This document shows positions 8,024 to 13,802 of a stretch of 13,802 nucleotides of DNA, piece by piece. Made by a program: the position numbers and the translations under genes. The notes under the pieces were generated by a model. The model saw nothing but the letters and a program-made list of their open reading frames with translations. It was not told where the DNA came from and ran no database searches. Origin of the DNA: Gammaproteobacteria bacterium (GTDB lineage: Bacteria; Pseudomonadota; Gammaproteobacteria; Pseudomonadales; Azotimanducaceae); assembly GCA_030432795.1 (NCBI GenBank), contig JAUILW010000035.1, positions 1 to 13,802 of the forward strand. The letters are read 5' to 3'. Numbering within the stretch: the first letter of the stretch is position 1; every line of letters starts with the position of its first letter.

Positions 8024-8875
8024 CTAGGTGTCGGTATACATCCAGGCTCGGTCGAGCAGCTTTTCTGCGTCGATATCCCGCCGCTGGCAGCTTTTCACGT
8101 GTTCCATCCTGTACGTGATGTAGGTCATGCTACCGCTCTGCCGCAGGGCGACTGTGACGTACTGCTCATTCTGCACGCTCTGCAGCGTTGGCGCGGCGGT
8201 GCAAACCGCTCGGGTAACGGCCAGGTTGACGTCCGGCGCGTCAGATCTTTGACGCTCCGACGCACGCGGCGCCTCCTTCAGCTTCTCATACTGTTCTTCG
8301 ATGTCCTGCGCAAGCGCCTCGCTGCCGGCCTCGGCCGCCTCGAGCTCCACCTCCAGCTCGGCGATCTGCTCGCGGATGTCTTCGCGGGCGGACTCGTCAC
8401 GCTCGCGCACCTGTTCCCGACGCAGTTTGCGCAGGTTAGAGCGCAGGTCGCGCTGCTCGCGACGCAGCTCCCGTTGCTCTTCCCGCAGCGCTTTCAGCTC
8501 CGCCAGCTCCTCTGGCGCGTAAGGCGCCACCGCGATCTGCAGCTCTGCGAGAATGTCGTGCACCATGCGCGGTATCTCTTCGAGGTTCAGATCGGCGTTG
8601 ATGTGCACGTCGGTACCGTTTTCTTCGGTGTCGATGGAAAACCACGGCGCTGATAGCTGCACGTTGAACAACACGCCCTGACGCGGGAGGTAAATGCCTT
8701 CCACGGAACTCACGTGGTTGTCGTTGGCCAACTCTTCACGCAGCGTCGCTGCCAGCACGTCCTCAGTGACGTTGATTTCGCGGCGGATGTCCGGCCACTC
8801 CTCAGCGCTGCGCGCATCCGCCTGCAAGGCGATGGCGGTCAGTGCGATGGCTGCCAACGTTCGGTACATCGTCAT
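8024..8875 (-). CDS. Exported coiled-coil protein of unknown function
   Basis: I do not recognise the family of this 283-residue protein. It has a signal peptide (hydrophobic LAAIALTAIAL, likely cleavage near A-D-A at 19-21). A globular region of about 100 residues follows. Residues about 121-203 form a highly charged Glu/Arg/Leu coiled coil. A short C-terminal domain carries two Cys (225 and 263) that could form a disulfide in the periplasm. Its ATG directly abuts the TAG of the anti-sigma gene with no spacing, so translation is probably coupled and it belongs to the sigma/anti-sigma operon. It may sense or modulate the envelope signal read by the anti-sigma factor; the anti-sigma C-terminus is also coiled-coil-like, so the two might interact. 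This is inference from position and shape. Confidence 0.8.
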   Translation of the reverse strand: MTMYRTLAAIALTAIALQADARSAEEWPDIRREINVTEDVLAATLREELANDNHVSSVEGIYLPRQGVLFNVQLSAPWFSIDTEENGTDVHINADLNLEEIPRMVHDILAELQIAVAPYAPEELAELKALREEQRELRREQRDLRSNLRKLRREQVRERDESAREDIREQIAELEVELEAAEAGSEALAQDIEEQYEKLKEAPRASERQRSDAPDVNLAVTRAVCTAAPTLQSVQNEQYVTVALRQSGSMTYITYRMEHVKSCQRRDIDAEKLLDRAWMYTDT

Positions 8876-9478
8876 CTACAGTGCCTCCCGGTCTTCGGCC
8901 GGCGCATCGAGGCGCTCAAGCACCTTGCGTCGCAGCTCGTCGAGCTCCTGCTGCTCCTGCACCTGGTGGGCGATCACGTAGCGCAGGCTTTCCTCGGTCT
9001 CCAGTGAGCGGCGGTCCATTTCCGCCTTCAACAGCTTCACCAGCGCTTCCAGCTCTTTCTGCCGCTGGCTGCGGGATGATTCCAGCACGTTCTGCACCAG
9101 CAATGACTCCCGCGCTTCATCCGGAAAACTGACGGGTTGGGTCGGTAGCGGCTGCTGCAGTTCGTAGCCCTGGCTGCCGGTGTTGTCGAAGTAGATCAAT
9201 GCAACGAACGCCAGCGCTGCGGTGCTTGCGAGCGTGGGAAACCACTGAAAGAAGCTCGGCCAGGCGAAGGGCGCACGTTCGATGCGCGGCGGCTGCCAGC
9301 GCGGCGGTGTCTGGTCGTGCCAGACGGTTTCGTAGCGGGCGAGCGCAAATGCCGAGCTGTAGTCGGCCTGGCAGGCGTCGCAGCTGTCGAGATGGGTGCT
9401 GACCTGACGGCGGAGATCGTCCGGCAGGTGGTCGTCCAGGTAGTCGAACAGATAGTCTCTGACGTGTTCACATTGCAT
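8876..9478 (-). CDS. Transmembrane zinc-finger anti-sigma factor
   Basis: This 200-residue protein should bind and hold the ECF sigma factor encoded just upstream. The N-terminal cytoplasmic part has the ZAS-type zinc motif H-x3-C-x2-C (His29, Cys33, Cys36). One transmembrane helix follows at about 80-97 (P-T-L-A-S-T-A-A-L-A-F-V-A-L-I-Y-F). The periplasmic part from about 115 to 195 is charged and helical, likely coiled coil. The start ATG at 9478 overlaps the sigma gene end by 11 bp, which suggests translational coupling and balanced amounts of the pair. The stop TAG touches the start of the next gene. The sequence does not show whether it is released by regulated proteolysis or by a conformational change. 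Confidence 0.9.
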   Translation of the reverse strand: MQCEHVRDYLFDYLDDHLPDDLRRQVSTHLDSCDACQADYSSAFALARYETVWHDQTPPRWQPPRIERAPFAWPSFFQWFPTLASTAALAFVALIYFDNTGSQGYELQQPLPTQPVSFPDEARESLLVQNVLESSRSQRQKELEALVKLLKAEMDRRSLETEESLRYVIAHQVQEQQELDELRRKVLERLDAPAEDREAL

Positions 9479-10028
9479 GATTGAACTCCTCGAGCTCCGG
9501 GTTCGCGCGGAGCTTCTTCAGGGCGCTGTAGAGTCGTGTCTTGGCGGTGTTGGGGCTGATGCCGAGCTGTTCGGAGATGTCTTCGAAGGTGAAGTGCTGG
9601 AAGAACTTCAGCTCCACCACGTGCCGCTGTTCGGCAGGCAGAGACATCAATGCTGCGCTGATACGCTGGTTGGCGTGGGTTGCCATGGTCATGGCCTGCG
9701 GCCCCAGACTTTCCGGTGCCTGCGCGCGGCTCTCGTCGAACTCCTCGCTGAAACGTCGGCGCCGCAGATAGTCGGTGCAGCGGAAGCTGGCGATGCGGAA
9801 CAGCCACGCCGGGAACGCACCGTCGCCCCGGTAGGAGGCCAGGTTTCGGTGCACGCCGACAAACACCTCCTGCATCAGGTCGAAGGCGTCGTCCGGGTGA
9901 CCCACCATTCTGAGGGCGTAGTTGTACACTTTCTTTTCGTACCGTTTGACCAGTTTTTGCCAGGCACTGTCGGACCCGGCCAATGCGCCGTCGATCAGTT
10001 TCTGGTCCGAAGCGGTTGCTCCCAGCAT
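9468..10028 (-). CDS. ECF-type RNA polymerase sigma factor
   Basis: This 186-residue sigma-70-family protein has only regions 2 and 4, the ECF layout. Region 2 spans about 25-92, with D-D-A-F-D-L-M-Q-E-V-F-V in region 2.2 and A-W-L-F-R-I-A-S-F-R-C-T-D-Y-L-R-R in 2.3/2.4. Region 4 spans about 121-175, with the helix-turn-helix E-D-I-S-E-Q-L-G-I-S-P-N-T-A-K-T-R-L. It recognises -35 and -10 elements of a small regulon and should be inhibited by the anti-sigma factor it overlaps by 11 bp. The start is ATG at 10028. The gene is divergent from the MFS transporter across 88 bp, where an ECF-like promoter candidate lies, so autoregulation is plausible. Confidence 0.93.
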   Translation of the reverse strand: MLGATASDQKLIDGALAGSDSAWQKLVKRYEKKVYNYALRMVGHPDDAFDLMQEVFVGVHRNLASYRGDGAFPAWLFRIASFRCTDYLRRRRFSEEFDESRAQAPESLGPQAMTMATHANQRISAALMSLPAEQRHVVELKFFQHFTFEDISEQLGISPNTAKTRLYSALKKLRANPELEEFNHAM

Positions 10029-10051
10029 CTCTACCTACTCTGTCATTCCTG

Positions 10052-10079
10052 ATTGTCGTGGTGCGGTGAAAAAAAGTTC
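10052..10079 (-). promoter_or_regulatory. Candidate ECF-type promoter for the sigma operon
   Basis: On the minus strand GAACTT (complement of 10074-10079) resembles the AAC-containing -35 element of RpoE-like sigma factors. It is followed 16 nt later by GACAAT (complement of 10052-10057) as a possible -10. The spacing is right and it lies about 24 bp before the sigma start codon. This would fit an autoregulated ECF operon. The motif is short and the match was made by eye. Confidence 0.3.
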
Positions 10080-10116
10080 TTCTGTGGTAGTTTGGCGTTT
10101 TCCTGGAAGGCTGGCC

Positions 10117-11298
10117 GTGTCCTCGCCCTCGCCCATTTTGAACGCGAATCTTACGCGCCTGGTGATCTGTCAGCTCGTCATGGTCAGCGGCACGGTGCTG
10201 ATCATCACCCTCGGCGGCATCGTTGGCGGTGCCTTGGCCGGGGATCCTCGGCTGGCGACGCTGCCCATGTCCTTGATGGTGGTAGGCACGGCGCTCGGCA
10301 CCGTGCCGGCAGCGCTCACCATGCGGCGCATCGGCCGGCGGGCCGGATTTCTCCTCGGCCTGACGGTCGCTTGCTGCGGCATGCTGCTGTCGATCGGTGC
10401 CCTGGCGGCGGAGAGTTTCGCGTTATTTTGCGCCGGTACGGCCCTCATCGGTACCAGCCTGGCTGCGAGCCAGCAGTACCGTTTTGCGGCCGCCGAGAGC
10501 GTGGCGGCGGAGCGGGTCAGTCAGGCGGTTTCCATCGTGCTGGTCGGTTCCATCGGCGGTGCGGTGATCGGCCCTGAGCTTGCCAAGCTCGCCGGGCAGA
10601 GCATCGATACGTTCCGCACGCCCATGTGGGTGGCGCTCGGGCTTTACGTGGTCGGCATGCTCGCGCTGATCGGCTATCGGGACCGCCAGGGTGCCAGCGA
10701 AACGCATGCCGGTCCCGGTGGGGGAGTGCGTGGCCTGCTTCGGCAGCGCCTGATTCTTGCGGCAGTGCTGGGCGGCGTGGTCGGGCAGGGTGTGATGACG
10801 CTGATCATGACGGCGACACCGATTTCCATGCACGTGCTGGATGGCTTTTCGCTGCCGGACACTGCCGACGTCATCCGCAACCACGTGCTGGCCATGTACC
10901 TTCCTTCCCTGGTGTCGGGCTGGCTGATTACGCGTGTCGGCCTCGGCCGGGTGATGTTCCTGGGCGTTGCGGTGATGCTGGCGACCATCGGTATCGGTCT
11001 GCTGGGCCACGCCTATATGCATTACGCGCTGTCGATGATCGCGCTCGGTGTCGCCTGGAACTTCCTGTTCGTGGGCGGCACCACCCTGCTGGTGCGGGCG
11101 CAGGAACAGGGCCAGGGATTCACCGCGCAGGCGTTCAACGACTTCTGTGTGTTCGGCGGCTCGGCGGTGGCATCGCTTGCCGCTGGTGCGCTCCTGCACA
11201 GCATTGGCTGGGAAGCCTTGCTGCTTACCGGCGTGCCCATCGTGCTGGTGCTGCTGGTGCTGCTGTTCAGCGTGCGCACAGATCGGCGGTTTGCCTGA
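10117..11298 (+). CDS. MFS-type transporter
   Basis: This is an integral inner-membrane transporter of 393 residues, the normal size for a 12-helix major facilitator. Hydrophobic helices run along the whole length. A motif-A-like loop between helices 2 and 3 reads M-R-R-I-G-R-R-A-G-F. A hydrophilic central loop (Y-R-D-R-Q-G-A-S-E-T-H-A-G-P-G-G-G) separates the halves. I chose the GTG at 10117 because GGAAGG (10105-10110) lies 6 nt upstream; the frame is open further upstream, but that extension runs into the divergent sigma gene and is not membrane-like. The substrate is unknown. It ends 51 bp before the AhpD-like gene, so the two could be co-transcribed. Confidence 0.88.
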   Translation: MSSPSPILNANLTRLVICQLVMVSGTVLIITLGGIVGGALAGDPRLATLPMSLMVVGTALGTVPAALTMRRIGRRAGFLLGLTVACCGMLLSIGALAAESFALFCAGTALIGTSLAASQQYRFAAAESVAAERVSQAVSIVLVGSIGGAVIGPELAKLAGQSIDTFRTPMWVALGLYVVGMLALIGYRDRQGASETHAGPGGGVRGLLRQRLILAAVLGGVVGQGVMTLIMTATPISMHVLDGFSLPDTADVIRNHVLAMYLPSLVSGWLITRVGLGRVMFLGVAVMLATIGIGLLGHAYMHYALSMIALGVAWNFLFVGGTTLLVRAQEQGQGFTAQAFNDFCVFGGSAVASLAAGALLHSIGWEALLLTGVPIVLVLLVLLFSVRTDRRFA

Positions 11299-11349
11299 AC
11301 CGTGCACCCGGCGCTAAGCTGACTCGCAACGCCGTCAGAGGGGGTTGCC

Positions 11350-12555
11350 ATGCCGTTTGATTACGCGCAGAGCGGGTTCCATGTGCGTGAGGATCTGCCG
11401 CAAGCGTTCCGCTGGGCCTGGGAGAAAATCGCCCAGCCTGGCAACTGGTGGCGAGGCGATGATCGCGTAGCCATCGCAAGCGAAGTCAGAAGCGCCCGCT
11501 CCTGTCCGTTGTGCGCGCAACGTAAGGCGGCGCTCTCACCGTTTGCCCTGCCAGGCACGCACGAGAGCCTCACCAATCTGCCGTCAGCGGCGGTCGATGC
11601 CGTGCACCGAATTGTCACCGATCCCTCGAGGCTTACAAAGCGCTGGCTCGAAGAGCTCGAAGCTGGTGGTGTCACGGACGGTCACTACGTGGAGCTGCTG
11701 GGTATCGTCGTCACCGTGGTGAGCATCGACGCCTTTCATCGGGCGCTGGGATTGCCGCTCGAAGCGTTGCCTGCACCGCAGCCAGGCGATCCCAGCGGCT
11801 ATCGACCGGCCGGGGCACGTGATCACGGTGCCTGGGTCGCCACGGTCGCAGCACCGGATCTCACGGAGCATGAGGCGGATCTCTACGGTGGTGCGCCACA
11901 AACCGGTAACGTGCTTTCGGCCATGAGCCTGGTGCCGGATTCTGTGCGCCTGCTCAATGTGGTGTCGAAAGCGCAGTACATGCCAGGTGCGCACGTGGTG
12001 CGCCCGCAGTCGAACTATGGCCGGACGCTCAGCCGCGCGCAGATCGAGCTGGTGGCCGGCCGGGTGTCGAGCCTGAGCGACTGCTTTTACTGAACTTCCT
12101 CACATGCACTGATGCTCCGTGCGAGCAGCGAGTTGGAAGGGGAAGCGGCGAATCTGGATGCGCTGATGAGTGGTAGCGCCAGTGGCCTTGCCGGCGGCGA
12201 TGCGCTGCTGGCGTTTGCCGAAGCGGCGCTGGGAGATGATGCGCAGGCCATAGCGACCGCCCGCGCCGGCGTGGTCGAGGCGCTAGACGAGGCGAGCATG
12301 ATCGACGCCGCCGGCGTCATCGCCAACTTTCAGCGCATGGTGCGCATCGCTGATGCCACCGGCATCCCGTTGGATGAGCCGGTGTTGATGATGACCCAGG
12401 GCATTCGCGCGGATCTCGGCATCGACGACTTTGGCGGCAGCCGTAACTCGCGGCGACTCAGCCTGTTCAAACGGCTGCTCGGTCGCGTTCTGGCACCCTT
12501 TAGCGCGACAATGTTCAAAAGGCTCGCATCAACGCGGGCGGATATCGATCACTGA
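11350..12555 (+). CDS. AhpD-like (carboxymuconolactone decarboxylase fold) putative selenoprotein, in-frame TGA = Sec248
   Basis: I read this as one gene of 401 residues with an internal TGA at codon 248 (12091-12093). Standard translation would split it into a 247-aa and a 147-aa ORF in the same frame, 18 bp apart. Around the TGA the protein reads D-C-F-Y-[TGA]-T-S-S-H, which is the AhpD active site C-x-x-C-x3-H with TGA in place of the second Cys. Cys245, Sec248 and His252, plus Glu233 twelve residues before Cys245, match the spacing of Glu118, Cys130, Cys133 and His137 in Mycobacterium tuberculosis AhpD. The downstream part continues the fold (F-A-E-A-A-L, then D-A-A-G-V-I-A-N-F-Q-R-M-V-R-I-A-D-A-T-G-I-P). 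An N-terminal half has its own C-P-L-C (Cys52, Cys55) after E-V-R-S-A-R, suggesting an internally duplicated or two-domain protein. The likely role is thiol/selenol-based peroxide or hydroperoxide reduction in the cytoplasm. The start is ATG at 11350 after a GAGGGGG ribosome binding site. AhpD-like selenoproteins are a known bacterial family. The alternative is a nonsense mutation or sequencing error. Confidence 0.85.
12091..12093 (+). other. In-frame TGA, predicted selenocysteine codon
   Basis: This TGA replaces the second, reactive Cys of a CxxC-x3-H motif. Protein-like sequence in the same frame continues for 154 further codons after it. The downstream ATG at 12112 has no visible ribosome binding site, which argues against an independent second gene. 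Confidence 0.82.
12095..12139 (+). promoter_or_regulatory. Candidate bacterial SECIS element
   Basis: Just after the TGA, TGCTC (12113-12117) pairs with GAGCA (12123-12127) around the 5-nt loop CGTGC. The loop starts 24 nt after the TGA and has G then T at its second and third positions, as expected for a SelB-binding bacterial SECIS. An outer stem CTTCC (12095-12099) with GGAAG (12135-12139) can enclose it, with irregular pairing between. A competing hairpin GCAC (12106-12109) with GTGC (12119-12122) is possible. Bacterial SECIS elements are variable, so the call depends on the coding context. Confidence 0.5.
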
Positions 12556-12569
12556 CTGGAGCAGATGTC

Positions 12570-12872
12570 ATGTTCATCGCAATGAACCGATTTCAGATTG
12601 CGCGCGGATTCGAGGAGGGTTTTGAGAAGGTGTGGCGTGAGCGGGATACCTACCTCTCCGAAGTGCCGGGGTTCAAGGCCTTCCATCTGCTCAAGGGTTC
12701 GGTGCACGACGATCACGTGCTGTACGCCTCGCACTCGGTGTGGGAGTCGCGGGCGGCCTTCGAGGCGTGGACCGAGTCCGAGGCGTTCCGCAAAGCACAC
12801 GCGCAGGCCTCCGCGCCCAAGGGCACCTACCTTGGACATCCGAATCTCGAGACCTTCGAGGCCGTTCTTTAG
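12570..12872 (+). CDS. ABM-fold monooxygenase, IsdG/HmoA-like heme-degrading type
   Basis: This small cytoplasmic protein of 100 residues is the usual length for a single-domain ABM (antibiotic biosynthesis monooxygenase) dimer subunit. The N-terminal strand F-I-A-M-N-R-F has Asn6. The core has V-P-G-F-K-A-F-H-L-L-K-G and S-V-W-E-S-R-A-A-F-E-A-W-T-E-S-E-A-F-R-K-A-H, with Trp67 and His77. Asn6, Trp67 and His77 fall where the catalytic Asn/Trp/His triad of staphylococcal IsdG/IsdI lies, so heme cleavage for iron release is a reasonable call; other ABM functions remain possible. The start ATG at 12570 follows GGAG at 12558-12561. It lies 14 bp after the AhpD-like gene, so the two are probably one operon. 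Its stop overlaps the stop of the opposite-strand DUF1971 gene by 4 bp. Confidence 0.85.
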   Translation: MFIAMNRFQIARGFEEGFEKVWRERDTYLSEVPGFKAFHLLKGSVHDDHVLYASHSVWESRAAFEAWTESEAFRKAHAQASAPKGTYLGHPNLETFEAVL

Positions 12873-13186
12873 GCCGCCGCGGCGCGCAGAAACGTCACGG
12901 TGAACTGCACCGCGCCATCCAGCGCCAGGTGGTGGCGCTGCTCGGGCACGATCACTCCGGGACAGCCGGGCGCCAACACCCGTTCGCGTTCCATACCTGT
13001 TTCGCAGACAAAATAGCGCACGGACCCTGAGGTAACCTCCACCAGGCCCCACACACCGGCCTTGGTGCGATGATCGCGCAACAGGCCCTTCGGCAGTGTC
13101 GACTCGTCGAACGGGCCGAGGGTGCGGTAGGGCACAACGTCTGCCGGAAGCCCTGTGGGCGGGTTGCCCTGCTCGTCGATGGTCAC
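12869..13186 (-). CDS. DUF1971 (YeaR/TehB-like) small cupin-type protein
   Basis: This 105-residue protein matches DUF1971, the family of E. coli YeaR and of the extra domain in some TehB proteins. The typical sequence runs L-P-K-G-L-L-R-D-H-R-T-K-A-G-V-W-G-L, then G-x-V-R-Y-F, then P-G-V-I-V-P-E-Q-R-H-H-L, then V-Q-F-T-V-T-F. The His residues (in R-D-H and R-H-H) could bind metal in a small cupin-like barrel, but the biochemical role of the family is not settled. The start is GTG at 13186, which overlaps the TGA of the upstream PepSY gene in GTGA, so translation is coupled. The 3' end overlaps the ABM gene tail to tail. Confidence 0.85.
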   Translation of the reverse strand: MTIDEQGNPPTGLPADVVPYRTLGPFDESTLPKGLLRDHRTKAGVWGLVEVTSGSVRYFVCETGMERERVLAPGCPGVIVPEQRHHLALDGAVQFTVTFLRAAAA

Positions 13187-13802
13187 GGCGGCGTCCGCTC
13201 ACGCAGGAGCTCGGCCAGTTGCCGTTTCATGCGGCGCTGACGCGACCACATCATGAGCCCTGTGGCGGCAAGGCCGATCATGATCAGGGTGCTGAGGCTC
13301 ACCAGCCACTGTCCCACCGTGCCGAAGAAACGCCCGGAGTGCAGATCCTGCAGCCAGCGTTCCCAGGTGATGAAGCGGCTTTTGTAGATGTTTTGCGCTT
13401 CAGCCAGCGCCGCACCTTCGAGCGCCGCCACGGTGGCGAACTCGGCGGTATCGGAAGTTGCCTGCCAGGACATCAGATCGCGTGTTGTGCTGCTGTCCGT
13501 GCCGTCGCTGACGATCAGGTTGTTGGTCGCAGACCGGGCGATTCGCAGCGGCTCGAGGGGGCTGTCCAGAGGTTCACCCCGCAGCGGCGGGCGCGGGTCA
13601 ATGTAGAGCAGCTCACCACTCACAGCGACAATAAAGTGCGTGCCGAAGTCGATCGCACCGTCCAGCGGTGCGTCCGCGACTGCCAAGGTTCCTGCCTCGT
13701 CGATGATCAGCAGGTCGCCGATACGGGATACGCGGCCGCTGCGCTGCGCGTTGTCAGGTGCCGTGAGGTTGTACGCATCGTGCACGTAACTCGCGCCTAC
13801 GT
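13183..13802 (-). CDS. PepSY-associated TM protein, C-terminal part (5' end outside window)
   Basis: About 205 residues are visible and the frame is open to the window edge, so the start is missing; the GTG at 13785 is internal. The C-terminal part has the PepSY-TM signature L-Q-D-L-H-S-G-R-F-F-G-T-V-G-Q-W followed by a transmembrane helix (L-V-S-L-S-T-L-I-M-I-G-L-A-A-T-G-L-M-M-W) and a basic cytoplasmic tail. The region before it is soluble, presumably periplasmic. Related proteins are often near siderophore or heme uptake genes and some act as ferric-siderophore reductases, but the visible part does not show which. It shares a 4-base GTGA overlap with the DUF1971 gene. Confidence 0.85.
   Translation of the reverse strand, partial: VGASYVHDAYNLTAPDNAQRSGRVSRIGDLLIIDEAGTLAVADAPLDGAIDFGTHFIVAVSGELLYIDPRPPLRGEPLDSPLEPLRIARSATNNLIVSDGTDSSTTRDLMSWQATSDTAEFATVAALEGAALAEAQNIYKSRFITWERWLQDLHSGRFFGTVGQWLVSLSTLIMIGLAATGLMMWSRQRRMKRQLAELLRERTPP

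Noticed and set aside
7898..8653. 251-aa plus-strand ORF opposite the coiled-coil gene
   Set aside because: It is a mirror frame without a recognisable domain; the minus frame has a signal peptide, a coiled coil and exact junction with the anti-sigma gene.
9922..10116. N-terminal extension of the MFS transporter
   Set aside because: The open frame overlaps the divergent sigma gene and is not membrane-like; the GTG at 10117 has a good ribosome binding site.
10423..11307. 294-aa minus-strand ORF opposite the MFS gene
   Set aside because: Its His/Gln/Arg-rich composition is typical of the antisense of a hydrophobic membrane protein.
12091..12093. TGA as a pseudogene-making nonsense mutation
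   Set aside because: It cannot be fully excluded, but exact replacement of the catalytic Cys, an intact frame on both sides and a nearby hairpin favour selenocysteine.
12112..12555. Independent 147-aa gene starting at ATG 12112
   Set aside because: It has no visible ribosome binding site, is in the same frame as the preceding gene, and begins in the middle of an AhpD active-site helix; it is better read as the second part of a selenoprotein.

Overview
The window is GC-rich, densely coded DNA from a Gram-negative bacterium. The protein families (RTX/type I secretion, SapC, ECF sigma with a zinc-finger anti-sigma, PepSY-TM, DUF1971) point to Gammaproteobacteria, probably marine or environmental. 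That assignment is inference; no rRNA or marker gene is present. No stretch over 300 bases lacks a gene, and I see no tRNA, CRISPR array or insertion sequence.

Layout. (1) Bases 2-4822, plus strand: the 3' end of a large RTX-like Gly/Asp-rich repeat protein, then a LapB/HlyB-type type I secretion ABC transporter. (2) 4887-5918, plus: an aldo-keto reductase. It ends tail to tail against a minus-strand pair (7976-5937) encoding a HlyD-type adaptor and a SapC-family protein, with a strong hairpin between the convergent ends. The secretion genes are therefore split into two blocks on opposite strands. (3) 10028-8024, minus: a tightly packed operon of ECF sigma factor, transmembrane zinc-finger anti-sigma factor and an exported coiled-coil protein. 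(4) 10117-11298, plus: a divergent MFS transporter. (5) 11350-12555, plus: the most notable gene. It looks like two same-frame ORFs separated by one TGA, but that TGA falls exactly on the second Cys of an AhpD active-site motif (C-F-Y-[TGA]-T-S-S-H). I interpret it as one 401-aa AhpD-like selenoprotein with selenocysteine at position 248 and a candidate SECIS hairpin just downstream. (6) 12570-12872, plus: an IsdG/ABM-like monooxygenase overlapping, tail to tail, a minus-strand pair of DUF1971 protein and PepSY-TM protein, the latter cut by the window edge.

How the genes fit together. The RTX protein is the likely cargo of the ABC transporter with the HlyD adaptor; the outer-membrane TolC-like partner is not in the window. 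SapC, co-transcribed with HlyD, may belong to the same surface-protein system. The sigma/anti-sigma/coiled-coil operon looks like an envelope-sensing module just upstream of hlyD on the same strand. The AhpD-like selenoprotein and the ABM protein suggest peroxide or heme/iron handling on the right side, which the PepSY-TM gene would fit loosely.
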